A stretch of DNA of 36,105 bases from Streptococcus infantis (GCF_001579645.1 NZ_KQ970820.1:156569-192673); one strand, 5' to 3'; counted from the first letter of the stretch, positions 24,110-35,828 are shown. Notes: generated by a model not told the origin, from the sequence alone. A program made the numbers and translations.

Positions 24110-25489
24110 TTAAAATCCATTGTTATTGCTGAGTTCTTTGAACCAGTGGCCTGATTTTTTCAGGCGACGCTCTTGTGTTTTTAAGTCTAGCTCGACTAAA
24201 CCATAACGGTTTTTATAGCTATTGAGCCATGACCAGCAATCGATAAAGGTCCAGATCAAGTAGCCTTTACAGTTGGCACCGTCTTCGATAGCACGATGAA
24301 GTTCACGAAGGTGACCTTTGACAAAGTCAATACGGTAATCATCCTGAATCATACCATTCTCACGGAATTTATCCTCACCTTCAACACCCATCCCATTCTC
24401 AGTCAGCATCCACTCAATATTACCGTAGTTTTCCTTGATGTTTTGGGCAATGTCATAAATCCCTTGCTCGTAGATTTCCCAACCACGGTGCGGATTGATC
24501 TTACGACCAGGCATGACATAAGGCTCATAGAAATGCTCAGGCAAGAGTGGGCTATCAGGATGCTTAGCAAAACGCGGCGCCATAACACGCAAAGGTTGGT
24601 AGTAGTTGACTCCTAGGAAGTCAACCGTATGATCGCGAATGAGTTCTAACTCTTCGGCTGTGTATTCTGGTAACAAGTCATGCTCAGACAAAATTTCCAC
24701 TAACTCTTCTGGATAAGCTCCTAAAACAGACGGATCTAGGAAAGATTGTGCCTGGAAGAGGTCAGCAATGCGAGCAGCTTTCACGTCTGCAGGATGTTGG
24801 CTACGTGGATATGCTGGTGTCAAGTTGAGGACAATCCCAATCTTAGAGCCTGGCAAGACTTCATGACAAGCCTTAACTGCAAGAGTGCTCGCCAGTTGTG
24901 TATGATAGGCAACCTTAACCGCTGCTTTGGCATCTACCTTATGAGGATAATGTGCATCATAGAAATAGCCGAACTCTACAGGAACGATAGGCTCATTGAA
25001 GGTAATCCACTGGTCAACCAAGTCTCCGTAGGTTTCAAAACAGAAACGAGCATAGTCTTCATAGGCCTTAATAGTTGCCTTATTTTCCCAACCATCCCCA
25101 TCTTCTTGAAGGGCAAAAGGCAGGTCAAAGTGATAGAGATTGACTAAAAGACGTATCCCCTTGGCTTTGATGGCTTCAAAAACCTGACGGTAGAAAGCCA
25201 CACCTTGAGGGTTGACTTCCCCACGTCCCTGTGGGAAAATACGAGACCACTGGATAGAAGTTCGAAAGGCTGTATGCCCTGTTTCTAACAATAGTTCGAT
25301 ATCCTTTTCCCAGTTTTCATAGAAGGTCGACGTTTTGTCTGGTCCAATACCATTGTAGTAACGATTTGGCTCTACTTGAAACCAATAATCCCAGAGATTA
25401 TCTCCCTTGCCATCACCAGGCACTCGTCCTTCTGTCTGTGGTCCAGAAGTTGAGGAACCCCAGACAAAATCCTTTGGAAATTTTAGCAT
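24110..25489 (-). CDS. bglA: Glycoside hydrolase family 1 (beta-glucosidase / 6-phospho-beta-glucosidase), 459 aa
   Basis: This retaining GH1 enzyme starts with FPKDFVWGSSTSGPQTEG. The acid/base Glu is in WITFNEP (~164) and the nucleophile Glu in WMLTENGMG (~365). Length is normal. The C-terminal WSWLNSYKNRYGLVELD belongs to the substrate-binding region where 6-phospho specificity residues (Ser, Lys, Tyr) usually sit, so a phospho-glycosidase role is plausible. No PTS gene adjoins it. AGAGGT precedes the ATG. It lies downstream of proS, behind a terminator and a BOX element, and its promoter may come from the BOX end. The symbol follows the usual pneumococcal naming. Confidence 0.93.
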   Translation of the reverse strand: MLKFPKDFVWGSSTSGPQTEGRVPGDGKGDNLWDYWFQVEPNRYYNGIGPDKTSTFYENWEKDIELLLETGHTAFRTSIQWSRIFPQGRGEVNPQGVAFYRQVFEAIKAKGIRLLVNLYHFDLPFALQEDGDGWENKATIKAYEDYARFCFETYGDLVDQWITFNEPIVPVEFGYFYDAHYPHKVDAKAAVKVAYHTQLASTLAVKACHEVLPGSKIGIVLNLTPAYPRSQHPADVKAARIADLFQAQSFLDPSVLGAYPEELVEILSEHDLLPEYTAEELELIRDHTVDFLGVNYYQPLRVMAPRFAKHPDSPLLPEHFYEPYVMPGRKINPHRGWEIYEQGIYDIAQNIKENYGNIEWMLTENGMGVEGEDKFRENGMIQDDYRIDFVKGHLRELHRAIEDGANCKGYLIWTFIDCWSWLNSYKNRYGLVELDLKTQERRLKKSGHWFKELSNNNGF

Positions 25490-25517
25490 AGTACTACCTC
25501 TTTTTACACTTTTAATG

Positions 25518-25544
25518 TTTATACTCTTCGAAAATCAAATTCAA
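25518..25544 (-). promoter_or_regulatory. Possible bglA promoter formed by the BOX element edge
   Basis: Minus strand TTGAAT (25539-25544), 15-bp spacer, TATAAA (25518-25523). The -35 lies in boxA and the -10 spans its outer border, about 30 bp before the bglA ATG. Confidence 0.45.
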
Positions 25545-25662
25545 ACCGCGTCAACGTCGCCTTGCCGTATATGTGTTACTGACTTCGTCAGTTCTATCCA
25601 CAACCTCAAAACGGTGTTTTGAGCAACCTGCGGCTAGTTTGCTCTTTGATTTTCATTGAGTC
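25521..25662 (+). repeat. BOX element (boxA-boxB-boxC)
   Basis: boxA begins ATACTCTTCGAAAATC and includes GTCGCCTTGCCGTAT. One boxB follows (ACTTCGTCAGTTCTATCC...CAAAACGGTGTTTTGAG), then boxC (CCTGCGGCTAGTTTGCTCTTTGATTTTCATTGAG). This is the classic modular intergenic repeat of pneumococcus and close relatives, with one boxB copy. It lies between proS and bglA. Confidence 0.95.
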
Positions 25663-25680
25663 TTACTTTCTCTCATTATA

Positions 25681-25729
25681 AAGAAAAAACAAGGCAAAAA
25701 CTAGTTACATTTTTGTCTTGTTTTTCTTC
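25681..25729 (-). terminator. Terminator of the uppS-cdsA-eep-proS operon
   Basis: AAAAACAAG-G-CAAAAA and TTTTTG-T-CTTGTTTTT form a long stem with a central loop. T runs follow on the minus strand (and on the plus strand). Confidence 0.85.
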
Positions 25730-25741
25730 TGATTATAGATT

Positions 25742-28869
<3,128 letters not shown>

Positions 28870-28890
28870 TTAATTTCTATTTACCTTTCC

Positions 28891-29694
28891 TTAAAATAAG
28901 CCAAAGAGGTGCATAATAGGGAAGACAGCCAGCATGCAATCAAAACGATCCAATACCCCACCATGACCTGGGATAAACTTGCCTGAGTCTTTGACGCCAA
29001 AGTGACGTTTCATAGCACTTTCGATCAAATCGCCCAACTGACCAGCTATACTAAAGAAAATAGCAAAGACCATCATTTTGTAAATCCCATAAGGTAAAGC
29101 AACAGTACTATCAACTAGCATAAAAATCAAAGTCACTAGCATAGCAGCCAAGATACCTCCCATAGCACCCTCTATGGTCTTGTTAGGGGAAACTCTCGGA
29201 GCTAGCTTTCTCTTACCAAACTTCATCCCTACCAGATAAGCACCACTATCGGTTGCCCAGACCATACACAGTCCCAGAAGCGCCTTATCCAAACCTGCAA
29301 TACGAGCATCGACCAAAGCATTAAAGCCAAAGCCAACATAAAAACTCATGGCAATCGGAAAAACAGCATCCTCAATAGTATAGTTCTTGCTGAAGACTGT
29401 TGCCCCTAGTAAAATCAGTATCACGACACTATAAGCAACAACGTTCCCATCCACAGGCAAAAACTTCAGGTAGTTTTCCAAAGGAATAGTCAGAAAAAAG
29501 GTTGCTAGTAAAGTCAAGAGTCCTTCAGGCGTCATGGTATTTAAACCCTTCATGCGCAGTAACTCATGTACTCCCAACATAGCCACAATCCCCATGGCAA
29601 TCTGGAGCCATAAGCCACCAATCGCCAAGATTGGGATAAAGATAGCCAAGGCCAAGATAGCAAAAAGGGTTCTCTTTTGTAAATCCTGTATCAT
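28891..29694 (-). CDS. cdsA: Phosphatidate cytidylyltransferase, 267 aa
   Basis: It makes CDP-diacylglycerol from phosphatidate and CTP for all phospholipids. It is an integral membrane protein with about eight helices. The family signature is at the C-terminus: SAMKRHFGVKDSGKFIPGHGGVLDRFDCMLAVFPIM, with the SPNKTIEGAMGG segment ahead of it. AGGAGA lies close to the ATG. The region TTTAGGAGAT...TATGAT partly matches the complement of csRNA copy 1. It sits 8 nt after uppS and is translated from the same message. Confidence 0.97.
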   Translation of the reverse strand: MIQDLQKRTLFAILALAIFIPILAIGGLWLQIAMGIVAMLGVHELLRMKGLNTMTPEGLLTLLATFFLTIPLENYLKFLPVDGNVVAYSVVILILLGATVFSKNYTIEDAVFPIAMSFYVGFGFNALVDARIAGLDKALLGLCMVWATDSGAYLVGMKFGKRKLAPRVSPNKTIEGAMGGILAAMLVTLIFMLVDSTVALPYGIYKMMVFAIFFSIAGQLGDLIESAMKRHFGVKDSGKFIPGHGGVLDRFDCMLAVFPIMHLFGLF

Positions 29695-29702
29695 AATATC
29701 TC

Positions 29703-30455
29703 CTAAACTCCTCCAAAGCGACGGTTGCGACGATTGTACTCGATGATAGCTTCTTTCAAGGCTTCCTCATCAAAGTCAGGCCACAAGACATCCGTAAAAT
29801 AGAGCTCGCTATAAGCAGCCTGCCATGGCAAGAAATTACTCAAACGAAGTTCACCGCTGGTCCGAATAATCAAGTCAGGATCACGCAAGACTTTTGGCAA
29901 ATGTCCCGTAAAGAGATATTCCCCAATCAACTCCTCGGTGATATCACCAGGATTGATCTTAGCATCTAAAACATCCTGTGCAATCAACTTGACCGCTTGT
30001 GTAATCTCAGCTCGTCCACCATAATTAAGGGCAAAATTGAGAATCAATCCTGTATTTAACTTAGTCAGTTCTTCTGCCTTTTTAAGAGCATCAAAAGTCT
30101 GCTTCGGCAAACGATCAGTCTCCCCAATCATTTGAATCTTCATGTTCTTCTGATGCAATTCGGGAACAAACTTATCATAAAATTCAACGGGTAAGTTCAT
30201 GATAAATTTGACTTCCTGATCTGGACGGGTCCAGTTTTCAGTTGAGAAGGCATAGACCGTCAAGGCTTTGACACCCATATCACTAGCAGCAATCGCTACC
30301 TTTCTCAAAGCATCCATCCCAGCCTTATGCCCAAAGACACGCGGTTGCATCCGTTTTTTAGCCCAACGGCCATTCCCATCCATGATCACACCGATGTGGT
30401 CTGGCACCATTGTCGGGGTTTCTGCTGCTTTATCTTTTTTTAAAAATCCAAACAT
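29703..30455 (-). CDS. uppS: Undecaprenyl diphosphate synthase, 250 aa
   Basis: This cis-prenyltransferase builds the C55 lipid carrier for peptidoglycan, teichoic acid and capsule. Motifs are DHIGVIMDGNGRWAKKR (catalytic Asp, residues ~19-35), YAFSTENWTRP (~69-79), ILNFALNYGGRAEI and RDPDLIIRTSGELRLSNFLPWQAAYSELYF. The start is MFGFLKKDKA; the six-residue extension MNRNTI is rejected, because the shorter start agrees with pneumococcal UppS as I remember it. The SD (TAGGAAT) is weak. First gene of the operon, with an extended -10 promoter ~35 bp upstream. Confidence 0.97.
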   Translation of the reverse strand: MFGFLKKDKAAETPTMVPDHIGVIMDGNGRWAKKRMQPRVFGHKAGMDALRKVAIAASDMGVKALTVYAFSTENWTRPDQEVKFIMNLPVEFYDKFVPELHQKNMKIQMIGETDRLPKQTFDALKKAEELTKLNTGLILNFALNYGGRAEITQAVKLIAQDVLDAKINPGDITEELIGEYLFTGHLPKVLRDPDLIIRTSGELRLSNFLPWQAAYSELYFTDVLWPDFDEEALKEAIIEYNRRNRRFGGV

Positions 30456-30487
30456 GATTGTATTCCTATTCAAAAATCTATCGTTTC

Positions 30488-30496
30488 ATTATACCA
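30488..30496 (-). promoter_or_regulatory. uppS operon promoter, extended -10
   Basis: Minus strand TGGTATAAT, 33 bp ahead of the uppS ATG. No strong -35. Confidence 0.75.
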
Positions 30497-30580
30497 TATT
30501 TTTCACTTTTCTTCTATTATCGTCTATCATTCTACGGCGAAATTTCCCATATATCTCCTATATTTCCAGTATATCAAGCC

Positions 30581-30609
30581 TTGCAATTCCTAAAGAAAGT
30601 TGATACAAT
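30581..30609 (+). promoter_or_regulatory. Promoter of the helix-hairpin-helix protein gene
   Basis: TTGCAA (30581-30586), 17-bp spacer, TACAAT (30604-30609). It diverges from the uppS promoter. Confidence 0.8.
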
Positions 30610-30670
30610 AAAATCATAGAGATTCGATCCTTGTTCAGCCACAGGGATTTTTTATTGAAAGGATTTTATC

Positions 30671-31066
30671 ATGTCAAAGACACTCCAACGTAAAAAACAA
30701 TTGAGAAACAGCCTTCGTCGCTCAGGTGCTTTTTCAAACACTGTAAACAAGGTTGTCGAAGAAACAAAAAAAGTCGTGAAGCATGCTGAAAAAGCTGCCA
30801 GTGAAGCAGGAAAAGCCGTTTCTAAGCAAGTAGAAAAAACTGTAGAAGCAACTAAAGAACAAGCACAAAAAGTTGCTACTTCTGTAGAGGATTTCGCAGC
30901 GAATCTAGGCGGACTTTCAGTAGACCGCGCTAAGACTTTCTACGACGAAGGTATCAAGTCTGCTGCTGACTTCAAAAACTGGACAGAAAAAGAGCTCCTT
31001 GCCTTGAAAGGAATCGGGCCAGCTACTATCAAGAAATTAAAAGAAAACGGCATCAAGTTCAAGTAA
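30671..31066 (+). CDS. Lys/Ala-rich protein with C-terminal helix-hairpin-helix, 131 aa
   Basis: Residues 1-17 are very basic (MSKTLQRKKQLRNSLRR). Residues ~25-80 are an amphipathic Ala/Lys/Glu/Val helix with heptad-like spacing (VNKVVEETKKVVKHAEKAASEAGKAVSKQVEKTVEATKEQAQKV). Residues ~85-131 form a helix-hairpin-helix-like module (FYDEGIKSAADFKNWTEKELLALKGIGPATIKKLKENGIKFK), in which L-K-G-I-G-P-A-T-I-K-K-L is a standard DNA-backbone-binding hairpin. A small DNA-binding or nucleoid-associated role is inferred; no name is assigned. AAAGGA lies 9 nt before the ATG. It has its own promoter, divergent from uppS; no terminator is seen before the T-box promoter. Confidence 0.85.
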   Translation: MSKTLQRKKQLRNSLRRSGAFSNTVNKVVEETKKVVKHAEKAASEAGKAVSKQVEKTVEATKEQAQKVATSVEDFAANLGGLSVDRAKTFYDEGIKSAADFKNWTEKELLALKGIGPATIKKLKENGIKFK

Positions 31067-31079
31067 TCTTTCTTGTTCC

Positions 31080-31108
31080 TTGCTTTTCCGTCAAAAACTT
31101 GTTAAAAT
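31080..31108 (+). promoter_or_regulatory. Promoter of the T-box/valS operon
   Basis: TTGCTT (31080-31085), 17-bp spacer, TAAAAT (31103-31108). The T-box stem begins at 31113. Confidence 0.8.
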
Positions 31109-31221
31109 AAAGCCATTAGAGGTGTTTTGAGTCCCACATTTTACAGAAAGTGGCGGTGCTGAGAAGTCCACAAATGTGTCAAAACTGGTTGCTAATGGAT
31201 GAAATTAAAAATTGAAATATA

Positions 31222-31321
31222 AATCTTTTTGTTTCCTTTTAGGACTAGACAGCGAGTTGCAGGCTGTACTCAAGTACGACAAGACGAGCTAACGACGTCA
31301 TAAAAGAGAAACAAGAAGATT
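31222..31321 (+). repeat. 100-bp palindromic element within the T-box leader
   Basis: Arms 31222-31241 and 31301-31321 pair over about 19 bp with one bulge (AATCTT/AAGATT, TTGTTTC/GAAACAA, CTTTTA/TAAAAG). The core, from ACTAGACAG to CTAACGACGT, resembles the core of the BOX-like insert in csRNA copy 1 at roughly two thirds of positions by eye. It may be an inserted repeat or an unusual stem II/III. Confidence 0.55.
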
Positions 31322-31372
31322 AAAGTTGCGGGCTTCTGCCCGAAATTGGGTGGTACCGCGGATTAACACATT

Positions 31373-31411
31373 CGTCCCTGTCAGATTAATGGCAGGGACG
31401 ATTTTTATTTT
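31373..31411 (+). terminator. T-box attenuator terminator
   Basis: CGTCCCTG (31373-31380) and CAGGGACG (31393-31400), 8 perfect bp, followed by ATTTTTATTTT. The 5' side competes with the antiterminator. Confidence 0.95.
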
Positions 31412-31436
31412 AGACCCCTAGCCAAAGGAGGTTGTC

Positions 31437-32015
31437 ATGAAACAATCTTTTAACACCAGTAAGCTCTACTATGGTTTTCCAATCTTCATCTTGGGCTATC
31501 AGGACCAAAACTTTGGGCAAAATATCACAACCTGCAGCTCCTCTTATAGTCTGGGAGATTGGTTAGTCATTGGGGTTGGCGCTGAGGAAAATGCGGCTGA
31601 CCAGATTAAGCATTATCAACAGTTTACCGTAAACATCCCTGATGAAAACTTCATGCTCGAAATGGAGCAGGCTGGTTTTATCAGCCATCGGGAAAAGTTA
31701 AAACACCTAGGGCTTGACTACGAAATTTCTGTACGGACTCAGGCCCCGATTTTAGAGGTATGTCCAGTCGTATTGGACTGTCAGGTGGATCGGATTATCG
31801 AGGAAGATGGCATCTGCCATATCTTTGCCAAGATTCTCGAGCGACTGGCTGATCCAGAGCTCTTAGACGATAAAGAGCATTTTAAAAATGACCGCTTTGC
31901 CCCAACTTACTTTATGGGGGACGGTCATCAGCGCGTTTACCGTTATCTGGATGACCGAGTCAATCCCATGGGAAGCTTTATCAAGAAAGCGAGGAAGAAG
32001 GATGACAAGAGCTGA
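31437..32015 (+). CDS. Flavin reductase-like protein (flavoredoxin family), 192 aa
   Basis: The sequence SKLYYGFPIFILGYQDQNFGQNITTCSSSYSLGDWLVIGVG resembles the FMN-binding split-barrel of flavoredoxin/flavin reductase-like proteins. FTVNIPDENFMLEMEQAG and ILEVCPVVLDCQVDRIIEEDGICHIFAKILE are typical downstream strands. The Cys residues (TTCSS; EVCPV) are notable. The catalytic partner is unknown. AAAGGAGG is 6 nt before the ATG. First gene of the T-box operon; its last 14 nt overlap the GNAT gene. Its reason for being valine-controlled is unclear. Confidence 0.88.
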   Translation: MKQSFNTSKLYYGFPIFILGYQDQNFGQNITTCSSSYSLGDWLVIGVGAEENAADQIKHYQQFTVNIPDENFMLEMEQAGFISHREKLKHLGLDYEISVRTQAPILEVCPVVLDCQVDRIIEEDGICHIFAKILERLADPELLDDKEHFKNDRFAPTYFMGDGHQRVYRYLDDRVNPMGSFIKKARKKDDKS

Positions 32016-32562
32016 ACTGCCAGAACAAATCGAAACGGAGCGACTGGTCTTACGGGTCCGAACAGTGGCGGATGTAGAGGATATCTTTGACTATGCTAGT
32101 CGTCCAGAGGTTTCTTACCCAGCAGGCTTCCCACCCGTCAAGACCTTGGAAGATGAGATTTATTACCTAGAACATATCCTTCCTGAGCGTAATGAAAAGG
32201 ATAATCTCCCAGCAGGCTATGGAATTATCGTTAAAGGAACCGATACAATCATTGGGTCTGTCGATTTCCCCCGTCGCTACGAAGACGATGTACTGGAGAT
32301 TGGCTATATCTTGCACCCAGACTATTGGGGACGAGGTTATGTTCCCGAAGCAGCGCGTGCCTTGATTAATCTGGCTTTTAAAGAATTGGAGCTTCACAAG
32401 ATTGAATTGACTTGTTTTAGCTACAATGTCCAAAGTCAACGTGTCGCAGAAAAACTTGGATTTACCCTCGAAGCTCGCATCCGAGACAGAAAGGATGCTC
32501 AAGGAAACCGCTGTGACAGTCTGATATATGGCTTGCTGAAGAGTGAATGGGAGGTAATTTGA
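32002..32562 (+). CDS. GNAT acetyltransferase, RimJ/RimL type, 186 aa
   Basis: It opens with LPEQIETERLVLRVRTVADVEDIFDYASRPEV, the classic COG1670 start. Motif A is EIGYILHPDYWGRGYVPEAARALINLAF and the acceptor side is YNVQSQRVAEKLGFTLEARIRDR. The target could be a ribosomal protein or another amine. The ATG at 32002 is chosen over the upstream ATG because AGGAAGAAGG precedes it and the added residues read through the flavin reductase-like gene. It overlaps the next gene by one base (TGATG), so translation is coupled. Confidence 0.92.
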   Translation: MTRAELPEQIETERLVLRVRTVADVEDIFDYASRPEVSYPAGFPPVKTLEDEIYYLEHILPERNEKDNLPAGYGIIVKGTDTIIGSVDFPRRYEDDVLEIGYILHPDYWGRGYVPEAARALINLAFKELELHKIELTCFSYNVQSQRVAEKLGFTLEARIRDRKDAQGNRCDSLIYGLLKSEWEVI

Positions 32563-33140
32563 TGCATCTTTTCATCATTGGGGCTCCGGCTTCTGGGAAA
32601 ATGACGATTGGTCAAGAGTTATCTCGACTGACAGATGCTACCCTCTTTTATAACCATCAAGCCATCGATTTTGCACTAGAAATCTATCAGGACTTTACAG
32701 AGGAAATGTGGGAATTTGTTCGTGGAATCACCTTTTCTTTCCTTGGAGCAAGTGCAAGAAATCAGCGATCAGTAATTTTAACTGACGTAATTGATTTTTC
32801 AAATCAGTACCAGCTGATGTATTTAAAGCAAATTCAGGATTTATTGGATAACTTTCATCAAGAGATTCTGTTTGTTGAATTGGAAACAAGTCTTGAAGAG
32901 CGTTTACGTCGAAATCGAACGGAGAACCGGTTGAAGCACAAGCCCTTGAAACGGCATATTGAGATATCTGAAAGAGAAATTTTAGAGACCGCTGAAACAC
33001 TTCAATTAAATTCCCAACATCAACCGAATGAGTTGCACCACTACCTTAAAATAAATAATACGAATCTGTCTGCAGAAGAAGCTGCTAAGCAGATTCAAGA
33101 TAAAATGAATACAATAGAGAAAGGACAAACACATGTCTAA
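32562..33140 (+). CDS. P-loop kinase-like NTPase, 192 aa
   Basis: It begins [21 protein letters not shown], a Walker A loop in which the usual Ser/Thr after Gly-Lys is Met followed by Thr (GKMT), as seen in a group of small predicted kinases. [20 protein letters not shown] resembles the LID/R-rich region of nucleoside or shikimate-type kinases. Substrate unknown. GGGAGGT precedes ATG 32562. It overlaps valS by 8 nt, the third gene ahead of valS in the T-box operon. Confidence 0.85.
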   Translation: MHLFIIGAPASGKMTIGQELSRLTDATLFYNHQAIDFALEIYQDFTEEMWEFVRGITFSFLGASARNQRSVILTDVIDFSNQYQLMYLKQIQDLLDNFHQEILFVELETSLEERLRRNRTENRLKHKPLKRHIEISEREILETAETLQLNSQHQPNELHHYLKINNTNLSAEEAAKQIQDKMNTIEKGQTHV

Positions 33141-35784
33141 AGAACTTTCACCTAAATACAATCCAGCCGAGGTTGAGGCTGGTCGTTACCAAAAATGGCT
33201 GGACGAAGATGTTTTTAAGCCTTCAGGCGATCAAAAAGCTAAGCCTTATTCAATCGTCATTCCACCACCAAACGTAACTGGGAAACTCCACCTCGGTCAC
33301 GCTTGGGATACAACTTTGCAAGATATCATCATCCGTCAAAAACGCATGCAAGGCTTTGATACGCTTTGGCTTCCAGGGATGGACCACGCTGGGATTGCTA
33401 CTCAGGCTAAGGTTGAGGAGCGCTTGCGCGGCGAAGGCATCAGCCGTTACGACCTTGGTCGTGAGAAATTCCTTGAGAAAGTCTGGGAATGGAAAGACGA
33501 ATATGCCACTACTATCAAGGAACAATGGGGCAAGATGGGGCTCTCTGTAGACTACTCTCGTGAGCGTTTCACTCTTGACGAAGGTTTGTCAAAAGCGGTT
33601 CGCAAGGTCTTTGTGGACCTTTACAAGAAAGGCTGGATTTACCGTGGTGAATTTATCATCAACTGGGACCCAGCAGCTCGCACAGCCCTTTCCGATATCG
33701 AGGTTATCCACAAGGACGTCGAAGGTGCCTTCTACCACATGAACTACATGTTAGAAGACGGTTCGCGTGCCCTTGAAGTTGCGACAACTCGTCCAGAGAC
33801 CATGTTTGGGGACGTTGCGGTTGCGGTCAATCCAGAGGACCCACGCTACAAGGACTTGATTGGACAAAACGTCATCCTCCCTATCGCTAATAAACTCATC
33901 CCAATCGTTGGGGACGAACACGCTGATCCTGAGTTTGGTACAGGTGTCGTGAAAATCACTCCTGCCCACGATCCAAACGACTTCTTGGTTGGTCAACGCC
34001 ATAACTTGCCACAAGTTAACGTCATGAACGATGACGGAACTATGAATGACTTGGCCTTTGAATTTGCAGGTATGGACCGTTTTGAAGCTCGTAAGGCAGT
34101 CGTTGCTAAGCTAGAAGAAATCGGTGCCCTCGTTAAAATCGAAAAACGTGTCCACAGTGTTGGTCACTCAGAGCGTACAGGTGTTGTGGTTGAGCCACGC
34201 TTGTCTACGCAATGGTTCGTGAAGATGGACCAATTGGCTAAAAATGCTATTGCCAACCAAGACACAGAAGACAAGGTAGAATTCTACCCACCTCGTTTCA
34301 ACGATACCTTCCTTCAATGGATGGAAAATGTCCATGACTGGGTAATCTCTCGTCAACTCTGGTGGGGTCACCAAATCCCTGCTTGGTATAATGCTGAGGG
34401 TGAAATGTACGTCGGTGAAGAAGCACCAGAAGGTGACGGCTGGACTCAGGACGAAGACGTCTTGGATACTTGGTTCAGTTCTGCCCTTTGGCCATTCTCT
34501 ACTATGGGCTGGCCGGATGTCGACTCAGAGGATTTCAAACGTTACTTCCCAACTTCAACCTTGGTAACAGGTTACGACATCATCTTCTTCTGGGTGTCTC
34601 GTATGATCTTCCAATCCTTGGAATTCACAGGTCGTCAGCCATTCCAAAACGTGCTTATCCACGGCCTCATTCGTGACGAGCAAGGACGTAAAATGTCAAA
34701 ATCTCTCGGTAACGGGATTGACCCAATGGATGTTATCGAGAAATACGGTGCCGATGCCCTTCGCTGGTTCCTTTCAAACGGATCTGCACCAGGGCAAGAC
34801 GTGCGCTTCTCTTATGAGAAAATGGATGCGTCATGGAACTTCATTAACAAGATCTGGAACATCTCTCGCTACATCCTCATGAACAATGAAGGCTTGACCC
34901 TTGAGCAAGCAACTGCCAATGTGGAAAAAGTTGTCAACAAGGAAGCTGGAAATGTCACAGACCGCTGGATTCTCCACAACCTCAATGAAACCATCGGAAA
35001 AGCTACTGCCAACTTTGACAAGTTTGAGTTTGGTGTGGCTGGACATATCCTCTACAACTTCATCTGGGACGAGTTTGCGGACTGGTACGTTGAGTTGACT
35101 AAGGAAGTCCTTTACAGCGACAATGAGGACGAAAAAGTCATCACACGCTCTGTTCTCCTTTACACTTTGGACAAGATCCTTCGTCTCCTCCATCCAATCA
35201 TGCCATTCGTAACAGAGGAAATCTTTGGACAAATCTCAGAAGGCTCTATCGTTACAGCAGAATACCCAACTATCAACACAGCCTTTGAAGACCTTGCAGC
35301 TCACACTGGTGTAGAAAGCCTCAAAGACTTGATCCGTGCCGTTCGGAATGCGCGTGCGGAAGTAAACGTAGCACCAAGCAAGCCTATCACGATTCTTGTT
35401 AAGACAAGCGATAGCGACTTGGAAGCCTTCTTTAACAGCAATGTCAACTATATCAAACGCTTCACAAATCCAGAACACTTGGAAATCGCATCAACCATCA
35501 CTGCACCTGAACTTGCTATGTCAAGCGTCATCACAGGAGCAGAAATCTACTTACCACTGGCAGACCTCCTCAACGTCGAAGAAGAATTGGCTCGTCTCGA
35601 TAAAGAACTAGCTAAATGGCAAAAAGAACTGGATATGGTCGGTAAGAAGCTCTCTAACGAACGCTTCGTAGCCAACGCCAAACCAGAAGTCGTCCAAAAA
35701 GAACGCGACAAACAAGCCGACTACCAAGCTAAATATGACGCGACCGTCGCACGTATTGATGAGATGAAGAAGTTGGTGAAATAA
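33133..35784 (+). CDS. valS: Valyl-tRNA synthetase, 883 aa
   Basis: This class I synthetase charges tRNA-Val. Motifs: [16 protein letters not shown] (HIGH-type, ~44-59), the editing domain with [15 protein letters not shown] and [16 protein letters not shown], and [13 protein letters not shown] (~520). The C-terminal coiled-coil arm begins [31 protein letters not shown] and ends at the stop. Length is normal. AAAGGA lies 8 nt before the ATG, inside the preceding gene. Valine-tRNA control by the distant T-box at 31113-31411 makes biological sense. Confidence 0.98.
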   Translation: MSKELSPKYNPAEVEAGRYQKWLDEDVFKPSGDQKAKPYSIVIPPPNVTGKLHLGHAWDTTLQDIIIRQKRMQGFDTLWLPGMDHAGIATQAKVEERLRGEGISRYDLGREKFLEKVWEWKDEYATTIKEQWGKMGLSVDYSRERFTLDEGLSKAVRKVFVDLYKKGWIYRGEFIINWDPAARTALSDIEVIHKDVEGAFYHMNYMLEDGSRALEVATTRPETMFGDVAVAVNPEDPRYKDLIGQNVILPIANKLIPIVGDEHADPEFGTGVVKITPAHDPNDFLVGQRHNLPQVNVMNDDGTMNDLAFEFAGMDRFEARKAVVAKLEEIGALVKIEKRVHSVGHSERTGVVVEPRLSTQWFVKMDQLAKNAIANQDTEDKVEFYPPRFNDTFLQWMENVHDWVISRQLWWGHQIPAWYNAEGEMYVGEEAPEGDGWTQDEDVLDTWFSSALWPFSTMGWPDVDSEDFKRYFPTSTLVTGYDIIFFWVSRMIFQSLEFTGRQPFQNVLIHGLIRDEQGRKMSKSLGNGIDPMDVIEKYGADALRWFLSNGSAPGQDVRFSYEKMDASWNFINKIWNISRYILMNNEGLTLEQATANVEKVVNKEAGNVTDRWILHNLNETIGKATANFDKFEFGVAGHILYNFIWDEFADWYVELTKEVLYSDNEDEKVITRSVLLYTLDKILRLLHPIMPFVTEEIFGQISEGSIVTAEYPTINTAFEDLAAHTGVESLKDLIRAVRNARAEVNVAPSKPITILVKTSDSDLEAFFNSNVNYIKRFTNPEHLEIASTITAPELAMSSVITGAEIYLPLADLLNVEEELARLDKELAKWQKELDMVGKKLSNERFVANAKPEVVQKERDKQADYQAKYDATVARIDEMKKLVK

Positions 35785-35795
35785 GATCTGAATCA

Positions 35796-35828
35796 TAAAC
35801 CTAAATTTTAATATTTAGGTTTATTTCT
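35796..35828 (+). terminator. Terminator of the valS operon
   Basis: TAAACCTAAAT (35796-35806) and ATTTAGGTTTA (35813-35823), 11 perfect bp with a 6-nt loop. The tail TTTCTC is poor. Confidence 0.7.

Larger units (their letters stand above)
31113..31411 (+). promoter_or_regulatory. T-box leader, valine-responsive by inference
   Basis: Stem I is closed by CCATTAG/CTAATGG (31113 to about 31199) and GTTTTGA/TCAAAAC, with the distal AGAAAG and GGTG loop features. GTC followed by A on the 3' side, just above the second helix, is a suitable specifier; GTC is valine and valS is in the operon. The T-box proper is AATTGGGTGGTACCGCGG (antiterminator), with U after TGG matching an A discriminator base, as in tRNA-Val. 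Uncharged tRNA-Val would prevent the terminator at 31373-31411 and switch on four genes. A 100-bp palindrome occupies the stem II/III region. Confidence 0.93.
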
